Of a DNA stretch of 64,000 bases, positions 9,928 through 16,839 are shown in pieces. The notes below the pieces were generated by a model. It saw only the letters and a program-made list of their open reading frames with translations. It was not told the origin of the DNA and did no database searches. The stretch spans positions 4,588,001 through 4,652,000 of the forward strand of contig NZ_CP076103.1 of assembly GCF_018732085.1 (NCBI RefSeq). Reading direction: 5' to 3'. The translations under genes and the position numbers were made by a program. Each line of letters begins with the position of its first letter. Positions within the stretch are counted from its first letter, which is position 1. Source of the stretch: Lysobacter capsici. GTDB taxonomy: Bacteria; Pseudomonadota; Gammaproteobacteria; Xanthomonadales; Xanthomonadaceae.

Positions 9928-11127
9928 TCAAACCCCCGCCGCACGCCGCCAGAAATAATGCGTCAACGGCGGCAGCTTGCCGGCCAGTCCGAGCAACGGT
10001 CCGCGCAGCATCGTCGCGGCGAAGTCGTCGTTCGAGAACAGCTTGTTCAAGCCATCGAACCCATACGCCGCCAGCGCGTTCTCGCTGCGGCGTTCGCGCG
10101 CCCAGCGTTGCAGGCGCGCGGGCGAGCCGATGTCGAGGCCGCGCTTGCGCGCCTGCGCCAGCGCGCCGCGCAGGCCGGAGATGTCGCGCAGCCCCAGATT
10201 GACGCCCTGCCCGGCCAGCGGATGCACCACGTGCGCGGCATCGCCGGCGATGACCACGCGGCCGGCGACATAACGCTCGGCCAACTGGCGCCGCAACGGG
10301 AACGCAGCGCGCTCGGATACACCGGTCAAGGCGCCCAGACGTCCGGCGAACGCGCGTCCGAGTTCGTCGAGGAACGCCGCGTCGTCCAGCGTCAACAGCC
10401 GCTCGGCTTCGGCATTGGGCAAGGTCCAGACGATCGAACTGCGGCGGTCGCGCGCGCCGGGCTCGCCGACCGCGGGCAGGAACGCCAGCGGCCCGCCCGG
10501 CAGAAAACGCTGCCAGCAGGTCGCTTCGTGGCTCAGTTCGCTGTCGACGTAGGCGACCAGCCCGCGCTGGCCGTAATCGTGCGCGGGCGCCTCGATACCG
10601 GCCAGTTCGCGCAATCGCGATTGCGCGCCGTCGGCCGCGACCACCAGCCGCGCGCGCAGGCGGCGTCCGCTGGCGAGCACCACGCCGACACCGTCGGCGG
10701 CATCGTGCTCGAGGGCTTCGACCGCGTCCGGACAATGCAGATGCACGCCGGCTGCCGGCAAGGCCGACCACAGACGATCGACCAACACGCCGTGCTCGAC
10801 GATCCAGCCCAACTCGCGCCGGCCGAACGCGTCGGCATCGAAATGCAATTCGCCGCCGCCGGCCGCGTCCCACGCCCGCATCGCGCGATACGGCTGCAGC
10901 CGCGCGGCCTGCACCTCGGTCCATACGCCCAGATCGTGCATAAACGCGGCGTTGTCGGGCGCGAACGCGTACACGCGCAGGTCCGGATGTTCGGGCGACC
11001 ACGGCGCGGGTTCGCGCGCTTCGACCAAGGCCACCTCGAAACCGTCGCGAGCGAACGCCAGCGCCGCCGCTGCGCCAACCACGCCCGCGCCGACCACGAC
11101 GATGTCCAACGCGTCGCGCCGGCTCAT
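9928..11127 (-). CDS. UbiH/UbiF/VisC-family FAD monooxygenase (copy 1)
   Basis: A 399-residue flavoprotein hydroxylase. The N-terminal dinucleotide fold has GAGVVG at 13-18. The second FAD motif reads GDAAHVVHPLAGQGVNLG, the form seen in UbiF/UbiI (VisC) rather than UbiH. It would hydroxylate an intermediate of ubiquinone synthesis (C5 or C6 of the ring) with NAD(P)H and O2 at the inner membrane. Its start overlaps the stop of the upstream ubiH by four bases, so the two are coupled. Which ring position it modifies is not decidable by eye. Confidence 0.85.
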   Translation of the reverse strand: MSRRDALDIVVVGAGVVGAAAALAFARDGFEVALVEAREPAPWSPEHPDLRVYAFAPDNAAFMHDLGVWTEVQAARLQPYRAMRAWDAAGGGELHFDADAFGRRELGWIVEHGVLVDRLWSALPAAGVHLHCPDAVEALEHDAADGVGVVLASGRRLRARLVVAADGAQSRLRELAGIEAPAHDYGQRGLVAYVDSELSHEATCWQRFLPGGPLAFLPAVGEPGARDRRSSIVWTLPNAEAERLLTLDDAAFLDELGRAFAGRLGALTGVSERAAFPLRRQLAERYVAGRVVIAGDAAHVVHPLAGQGVNLGLRDISGLRGALAQARKRGLDIGSPARLQRWARERRSENALAAYGFDGLNKLFSNDDFAATMLRGPLLGLAGKLPPLTHYFWRRAAGV

Positions 11128-12509
11128 GCGCGGCCTCCGCGCAGCGCCGGCTCACCGCCGCGACACAGCGCCGGCACGTCGCCGCGATAGCCCATCGCGC
11201 CGCCGACCAAGAGCGACTGCGCCGTCGGCAGACGATCGAGCGCAAACAACCCCAGGCTGCGCAACGGGCGCATCAACGCGGTTTCGTTAGAGCCCAATCG
11301 CGCCAGGCCGTCGGAGAATTCGATGGTGCTGTCGCGATCGGGCTGACGCCGCCGCGCGTAACGCTCGAGCAGATCGGCGCTGCCGCAGTCGGCCTTGTCC
11401 GCGCTCGCGGCAAGATCGTGTTCGATCAATTCGGCCAGGGTCATCGCATCGCGCAAGCCCAGGTTGAAACCCTGCGCGCCGATGGGATGGATGGTCTGCG
11501 CGGCATTGCCGACCAGCACCGCGCGCGGTGCGACGGTGCGGGCGGCGAGCACGCGGATCGCCGGGTACAGACTGCGCGCGCCGCAGGCCACGAAGCGTCC
11601 CGCGCGCCAGCCGAACGCGTCCTGCGCGCGGGCGAGAAACCCCGCTTCGTCGAGCGCGGCCACCGCGGCGGCCTCGTCGTTGGCGACGCCGTGGATGAAA
11701 CCGTAGTGGCGATCGCCGCGCGGCAACAACGCGGTCGGGCCGTCGTCGCCGAGGCGCTCGTAGGCGGTGCCGTCGGGCGCGCGCTCGCTGCGCACGCGGG
11801 TGACGAACAAGGTCTGGCCGTAGTCGTATTCGTCCGCGGCGATGCCCAGCGCGTCGCGCACGCCGCTGCGGGTGCCGTCGGCGGCGACCAGCAGCCGCGC
11901 GCGCAGGACGCGTTCGCCCGCGCCATCGGCGACCCGGATCGCACGCCACTCGGAGCCCGCGCCGGCACCAGCGCCTACGCCGCGTCGAGAGGCGTCATCG
12001 CCGTCGCGTGCTTGGGTTTGATCTAGCGAGCCGGCATCACGCGTGCAGGTTTCGTCGGCCAGACCGACGAACCGCACCGGCCGGTAGCGATGCAGGCGCG
12101 GCAGTTCGGCCAAGCGCGCTTCCAGCGCTTCGCCGAAATCGCGCGCCACCACGATGCGGCCGAATTCCTCGCGACCGTAGCGTTGCGCGTCGAGCACCGT
12201 GCGACCGAAATCGCCGCGCCGACTGATGTGGATGCGCCGGATCGAACCGGTCGGCGCGCGCAGCTTGGCCATCACACCGAGCGCATTGAGCGCGTTGAGG
12301 GTGGCTTCGGCGAAGCTGAGGTTGCGTTCGTCGAACACCGCCGGCAATGCGCCGGGCGGCGCGGCTTCGATCAGGCCCACATCCAGGCCGAGCCGGTCCA
12401 GGGCGATCGCGAGACTGGCCCCGACCAGGCCGCCACCGACGATCAGGACGTCGTGACTGGCGTGCGGCGCGGGGGTGGAAGGCATCTGCGGCTTTGCATC
12501 TGAAGTCAT
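11124..12509 (-). CDS. ubiH: 2-octaprenyl-6-methoxyphenol hydroxylase UbiH (copy 1)
   Basis: A 461-residue FAD monooxygenase of ubiquinone biosynthesis. GGGLVG lies at 25-30, and the second FAD motif GNAAQTIHPIGAQGFNLG is the UbiH-type sequence (GNAAQ instead of GDAAH). It is longer than E. coli UbiH (392). The excess is a polar Asp/Gly/Ala-rich insert after LADETCTRDAG that looks like a disordered loop, plus about 20 N-terminal residues. I chose ATG 12509; an in-frame start at 12572 adds 21 residues with no support. It is first gene of a two-gene operon with the downstream hydroxylase. Confidence 0.85.
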   Translation of the reverse strand: MTSDAKPQMPSTPAPHASHDVLIVGGGLVGASLAIALDRLGLDVGLIEAAPPGALPAVFDERNLSFAEATLNALNALGVMAKLRAPTGSIRRIHISRRGDFGRTVLDAQRYGREEFGRIVVARDFGEALEARLAELPRLHRYRPVRFVGLADETCTRDAGSLDQTQARDGDDASRRGVGAGAGAGSEWRAIRVADGAGERVLRARLLVAADGTRSGVRDALGIAADEYDYGQTLFVTRVRSERAPDGTAYERLGDDGPTALLPRGDRHYGFIHGVANDEAAAVAALDEAGFLARAQDAFGWRAGRFVACGARSLYPAIRVLAARTVAPRAVLVGNAAQTIHPIGAQGFNLGLRDAMTLAELIEHDLAASADKADCGSADLLERYARRRQPDRDSTIEFSDGLARLGSNETALMRPLRSLGLFALDRLPTAQSLLVGGAMGYRGDVPALCRGGEPALRGGRA

Positions 12510-12830
12510 GCGTTCATGATACGACCGCGTCCGTGCAGCGTCTGTTCGGATCGGGGTGGATGCGGGCGCCACATCGTCGCGGCGCGGCGGCGGAACCAGC
12601 CGCGTCGGGCCTGAAAGGCCCTCCCACCAAAGGATCGCAGCTTCACGCGCCTGGAACCCACGAAGTCTTTTGTGGGAGGGCTTTCAAGCCCGACGCCTTT
12701 CTCTCAGACTTGTCGAATCAATCACTTAGCGCCCCACCTGCGCCCCCGCCCCAACCAAACCGGCACTTTCCCCGCAGGTTCCTTAGAATGTGCGGATCGA
12801 CGCGCCAGTCCGGCGTCAGGAGCCCTGGCC
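12510..12830. other. Intergenic interval with REP pair before btuM (copy 1)
   Basis: Divergent spacer of 321 bp. It has an inverted REP (GGGCCTGAAAGGCCCTCCCAC, 12607-12627) facing GTGGGAGGGCTTTCAAGCCC (12672-12691), and a TAGAAT -10-like box (12784-12789) 42 bp before btuM. No cobalamin riboswitch B12-box was found. Confidence 0.6.
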
Positions 12831-13424
12831 ATGAAGCCGAACACCCAACGCACCCTCATCCTCGCCCTGCTCGCCGTGCTGATGATCGGCACCCGCGTCA
12901 ATCACTGGACGCCGATTCCGGATGCGTCGTGGGCGGTGTTCTTCATCGGCGGCTTCTACCTGCGCAACTGGACCCGCTGGGCGTTCCCGCTGCTGATGGT
13001 GCTGGCGGTGGCGATCGACTACGCGGTGATCACCGGCCAGGGCATGAGCTTCTGGCAGCACTACTGCGTGTCGGCGGCGTACTGGTTCCTGGTGCCGGCG
13101 TACTTCGCGATGTGGGCCGGCGGCCTGTGGGTCGCGCGCAATTACTCGCGCAGCTGGCGCACGCTCGGCCTGACCGCGGTCGCGCTGCTCGCGTCGGTCG
13201 CGCTGTGCCAGCTGCTGAGCCAGGGCAGCTTCTACTGGCTGTCGGACTCGGTCGCCAACAAGTCGGTCGCCGGCTGGGCCGCGAATTATTTCGAATGGCT
13301 GCTGCCGTACCTGCGCACCACCGCGACCTACGTCGGCATCGCCACGCTGGTCCAGGCGATCGCCGCCGGCGCGAGCAAGACCGACGCGCTGCCGGGCCGT
13401 TCCGACGACGCGCGCAAGCGCTGA
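12831..13424 (+). CDS. btuM: BtuM-like cobalamin ECF-type transporter (copy 1)
   Basis: A 197-residue membrane protein with about six hydrophobic segments. Size, topology and a single Cys79 in the WQHYC segment match the BtuM family, whose Thiobacillus denitrificans member binds and decyanates cobalamin through Cys80. The next gene, 17 bp on, is a cobalamin adenosyltransferase, the usual BtuM neighbour. It would import cobalamin across the inner membrane without a dedicated ECF module visible here. AGGAG lies nine bases before ATG 12831. The assignment rests on topology, cysteine and context, not on a search. Confidence 0.72.
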   Translation: MKPNTQRTLILALLAVLMIGTRVNHWTPIPDASWAVFFIGGFYLRNWTRWAFPLLMVLAVAIDYAVITGQGMSFWQHYCVSAAYWFLVPAYFAMWAGGLWVARNYSRSWRTLGLTAVALLASVALCQLLSQGSFYWLSDSVANKSVAGWAANYFEWLLPYLRTTATYVGIATLVQAIAAGASKTDALPGRSDDARKR

Positions 13425-13441
13425 TCGGGCGGCGCGGATCG

Positions 13442-13996
13442 ATGGGCAACCGTCTTTCGAAAATCTATACCCGCACCGGCGACGACGGCAGCACCGGCCT
13501 GGGCGACGGCAGCCGCACCGGCAAGGATTCGGCGCGCGTCGATGCCTACGGCACGGTCGACGAAGCCAATTCGACCATCGGCCTGGTGCTGGCGAGCGAG
13601 TTGCCGCAGCTGGTGCGCGATCAACTGGTCGCGATCCAGCACCAGATGTTCGACCTCGGCGCCGAGCTGTGTATCCCCGGCCATGCGGCGATCTTCGATG
13701 CCGACATCGATCGGCTGGAACAGTGGCTCGACGGCCATAACGAAGACCTGCCGCCGCTGAAGGAATTCATCCTGCCGGCCGGCGGCGAAGCCGCGGCGCG
13801 CTGCCACATCGCGCGCACCGTGGTGCGCCGCGCCGAACGCGAGACCGTCGCGCTGTCGCGGCAGGAAAGCATCCGGCCCGAAGCGGTGCGCTATCTCAAT
13901 CGCCTGTCCGACCTGCTGTTCGTGCTCGCCCGCGTGCTCGCACGCGCGAGCGGCCACGGCGAGGTCACCTGGAACCACGAACGCCGCAAGGGCTGA
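13442..13996 (+). CDS. Cob(I)alamin adenosyltransferase, PduO type (copy 1)
   Basis: A 184-residue cytosolic trimeric-type adenosyltransferase. The N-terminal YTRTGDDGSTGLGDG is the PduO/MMAB ATP-binding signature, and RRAERETV carries the conserved Arg-x-x-Glu pair. It transfers the 5'-deoxyadenosyl group from ATP to cob(I)alamin, making coenzyme B12. The length fits the family without extra domains. It sits between btuM (17 bp) and the deacetylase-like gene (2 bp), forming a probable uptake-and-activation operon. Confidence 0.9.
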   Translation: MGNRLSKIYTRTGDDGSTGLGDGSRTGKDSARVDAYGTVDEANSTIGLVLASELPQLVRDQLVAIQHQMFDLGAELCIPGHAAIFDADIDRLEQWLDGHNEDLPPLKEFILPAGGEAAARCHIARTVVRRAERETVALSRQESIRPEAVRYLNRLSDLLFVLARVLARASGHGEVTWNHERRKG

Positions 13997-13998
13997 CC

Positions 13999-14910
13999 GT
14001 GCGCATCTACACGCATCCGGCTTGCACCCGTCACGATCCCGGCCCGGGTCATGCCGAGCGGCCGTTGCGTCTGGTCGCGGTCACCGAAGCATTGCGCGAA
14101 GCCTTCCCGGATCTGGATTGGCGCGAAGCGCCCGCCGCCAGCCGCGGCCAGCTGCTGCGCGCGCACACCGACGAACTGCTGGCGCTGGTGCTCGACACCG
14201 CGCTCGACGGCCCGATGCACCTGGACCCCGACACCGTGCTCGCGCCCGGCTCGGCCGAAGCCGCGCTGCGCGCGGCCGGCGCCGGCGTGGCCGCGGTCGA
14301 CGCGGTGCTCAAGGGCGAAACCCGGCGCGTGTTCTGCGCGGTGCGCCCGCCCGGCCATCACGCCACCTTCGAGGTGGCGATGGGCTTCTGCCTGTTCAAC
14401 AACATCGCCGTAGCCGCCGCGCACGCCTGCGAGAAGCACGGCCTGTCGCGGGTGGCGGTGATCGATTTCGACGTGCATCACGGCAACGGCACCCAGGCGA
14501 TCTTCGACAGCGACGCGCGAGTGATGTACGTCAGCTCGCACCAGATGCCGCTGTACCCGGACACCGGTTCGGTGCATGAGCGCGGCGTGGGCAATATCGT
14601 CAACGCCCCGCTCGCGCCCGGCACCGGCAGCGACGGCTTCCGCCGCGTATGGCGCGAACGCCTGCTGCCGACGATCGATTCGTTCCGCCCGCAGCTGGTG
14701 CTGATCTCGGCCGGTTTCGATGCGCACAAGCGCGATCCGCTGGCGCAGGTGGAACTCGAGGGCGAGGACTTCGCCTGGATCACCCGCGAACTGGTGGCGA
14801 TCGCCGATCGGCATGCCTTGGGTCGGGTGGTATCGATGCTGGAAGGCGGCTACGACCTGGCGGCGTTGCGCGAGAGCGCGGTGGCGCATGTGGGTGCGTT
14901 GATGGCCTGA
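13999..14910 (+). CDS. Histone deacetylase-family (acetoin-utilisation type) hydrolase (copy 1)
   Basis: A 303-residue zinc amidohydrolase of the arginase/deacetylase fold. Key residues are present: the catalytic His pair in RPPGHHA (H120, H121), zinc ligands D158 and H160 in DFDVHHGNG, and D241 in SAGFDAHKRD. Bacterial members remove acetyl or acyl groups from polyamines, acetylated lysines or small amides; the substrate is unknown. The start is GTG 13999, two bases after the adenosyltransferase stop, with AAGGG upstream, so the genes are probably co-transcribed. Confidence 0.88.
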   Translation: MRIYTHPACTRHDPGPGHAERPLRLVAVTEALREAFPDLDWREAPAASRGQLLRAHTDELLALVLDTALDGPMHLDPDTVLAPGSAEAALRAAGAGVAAVDAVLKGETRRVFCAVRPPGHHATFEVAMGFCLFNNIAVAAAHACEKHGLSRVAVIDFDVHHGNGTQAIFDSDARVMYVSSHQMPLYPDTGSVHERGVGNIVNAPLAPGTGSDGFRRVWRERLLPTIDSFRPQLVLISAGFDAHKRDPLAQVELEGEDFAWITRELVAIADRHALGRVVSMLEGGYDLAALRESAVAHVGALMA

Positions 14911-15081
14911 GTGCGGTTTGCGCTCGGGCGGCTCGCGAATTGCGCGAGCAGGTTCTCAACCTTTCCTGATTGAGGCCGTCGGTTGAGCGATTGCGCGCAT
15001 ACGCGAGCAAAGCCGCTTCGCCTTCGCCTTCGCCTTCCCCTTTGCCTTTGCCTTTGATCTTGAGCTTTTGGCCCGGCGCGG

Positions 15082-15589
15082 CTTGTAACTCGCGATGCAA
15101 AAGCAGGCCCGAAGGGCGGCACGCATGGATGCGTGCCGTAGGCCACCCAGGACATGGATGTCCTGTGTGGCCTACCCCCGCGTATGCATCGATCTTGCGG
15201 GCTCTTGATTCGAAACAGGAACGCCTTTTTCTTTGGTGACTTTCTTTTGTGGCTCTGGACAAAAGAAAGTTACCCGCCGCTTTAGTGGCGGAAGCTTTTG
15301 ATCTTGCTTGCAGCTCCTAAAAGGCTTCATAGCTTTGAAGCCGTGGAGCCTTTGAAGCCACAAAGGCAAGATCAACGGCTTTCGTCCGCAAGCGGCCGAG
15401 TTACTTTCTTTTGTCTAAAGCAACAAAAGAAAGGTAACCAAAGAAAAATGCTTTTCTTTGAATCAAGTGCCCGCAAGTGCGGTGCTGACGCAGGCATGCG
15501 CCACACGGGACATCCATGTCCCGGTGGCGCGCGACGCGCATCCATGCGCGTCGCCCTCCGGGTGTGCTTTTGTTCTCGCGAGTTACAAG
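15082..15589. repeat. Long palindromic intergenic element B (copy 1)
   Basis: An inverted repeat of 508 bp bounded by perfect 14-bp ends CTTGTAACTCGCGA (15082-15095) and its complement (15576-15589). It is clearly related to element A in arms and centre, but the asymmetric centre is reversed: here the GCCGCTTTAGTGGCGGAAGC side is on the left and the CGGCTTTCGTCCGCAAGCGG side on the right. Confidence 0.8.
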
Positions 15590-15593
15590 CGTC

Positions 15594-16136
15594 GCAGCGC
15601 TGGCTGGACTGCGCGGCATCAGGCTCAAGCCGAAGCTGCCTGGCCTTCCTGTAGGAGCGACGCAAGTCGCGACCGCGGGACCGCAACTACGGCGCAGCTT
15701 GCGAGGTTGTCGTGATGGCGCGGTCGCGGCTCGCGCCGCTCCTACAGGGAGGCCATGCGGATTGCGATCCGCTCATGCGCGATCGGCGCAATGACCACTG
15801 CGCAGGTCTTGCAAGGGCGGCCTATGGCAGCCCAAGTCACTACCGCCATCGGGCGGCCACCCGCGCAGCGCTGGATGGACTGCGCGGCATCAGGCTCAAG
15901 CCGAAGCTGCCTGGCCTTCCTGTAGGAGCGACGCGAGTCGCGACCGCGGGACCGCACCTACGACGCAGCTTGCGAGGTTGTCGTGATGGCGCGGTCGCGG
16001 CTCGCGCCGCTCCTACAGGTAGGCGATGCCGGTGGCGATCCGCTCATGCACGATCGGCGCAATGACCGCTGCGCAGGTCTTGCAAGAGCGGCCTATGGCG
16101 GGCCCAAGCCACGACCGCCCTCGAGCGGCCACCCGC
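15594..16136 (+). repeat. 271-bp tandem repeat, two units, with REP pairs (copy 1)
   Basis: Units 15594-15864 and 15865-16136 align over their full length with scattered substitutions, and the GCAGCGC boundary recurs at 16137. Each unit holds a plus GTAGGAGCGACGC REP and its inverted partner CGCCGCTCCTACAG, spaced by about 60 bp. Confidence 0.8.
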
Positions 16137-16221
16137 GCAGCGCAGCACACCCGCCCGCGAAGCCGCCGGCAGCCAAGCGCAGCGCAGGACTCATCAATCG
16201 GCACTCACCACCGACCGCCAA

Positions 16222-16698
16222 TCACCCACCCGAAGCCTTGCCCTCACCCGTCCCTTCGAACCCCAACGACGCCGAGTTGATGCAGTACCGCAACCCGGTC
16301 GGCTTGGGACCATCCGGAAACAAGTGCCCCAGGTGCGAGTCGCAACGCGCACATTTGACCTCGATCCGGCGCATACCGTGACTCTCGTCGGCATGCTCGC
16401 TGACCGCTCCAGGTGCCAACGGCTGCCAGTAGCTCGGCCAACCGCTGCCCGAGTCGTACTTGGCGTCCGAGGAGAACAAAGGCTCGCCGCAGGCCACGCA
16501 GGTGTAGGTGCCGGCCTCCTTGTGGTTCCAGAACTTGCCGGTGAAGGCCCGCTCGGTGGCCGAGCAACGGCAGACCGCGTATTGCTCTGGCGACAATTGC
16601 TCGCGCCATTCAGCTTCACTCTTGGCGACCACGGTGGCCTGCGGTTCGGCCGCGGCGGGGGCGGACGGGTCCCGGTTCGGGTGGGGGTGCTGGCTCAT
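16222..16698 (-). CDS. msrB: Peptide-methionine (R)-S-oxide reductase MsrB (copy 1)
   Basis: A 158-residue cytosolic reductase that repairs methionine-R-sulfoxide. The structural zinc cysteines are C67, C70, C116 and C119 in two CxxC pairs; the catalytic Cys is C139 in RYCINSAS. The WP of GSGWPSYW and the HLGHLF strand are also present. The first 25 residues are a Pro/Ala-rich extension. AGGAGG lies just upstream of the ATG at 16698, deciding it over an in-frame ATG seven codons earlier. The resolving cysteine is not obvious (C43 and C45 are candidates). Confidence 0.93.
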   Translation of the reverse strand: MSQHPHPNRDPSAPAAAEPQATVVAKSEAEWREQLSPEQYAVCRCSATERAFTGKFWNHKEAGTYTCVACGEPLFSSDAKYDSGSGWPSYWQPLAPGAVSEHADESHGMRRIEVKCARCDSHLGHLFPDGPKPTGLRYCINSASLGFEGTGEGKASGG

Positions 16699-16839
16699 GA
16701 CGTCCTCCTGGGTAGGCAAGCGGATCGATACGGCGTTCGCGGAAGATGAACGCCGAAGCCCGATAGATGGCGCTCGCGTTGCCCGCTTGCAAGGGATACG
16801 GCAAGCTAACGGCCGTTTTTCCGTCTGCCGGATGCTCGC

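Larger units (their letters stand above)
14911..16221. other. 1.3-kb repeat-filled intergenic region (copy 1)
   Basis: No gene is supported. It contains a short CTTCGC/CTTTGC hexamer-like run (about 15018-15056), the long palindrome B (15082-15589) and a 271-bp tandem repeat (15594-16136) with REP pairs. The genes on either side converge here, so it would receive transcription from both directions. Confidence 0.75.

Noticed and set aside
12510..12830. Cobalamin riboswitch before btuM
   Set aside because: No B12-box-like sequence or conserved core found in the 321-bp leader.
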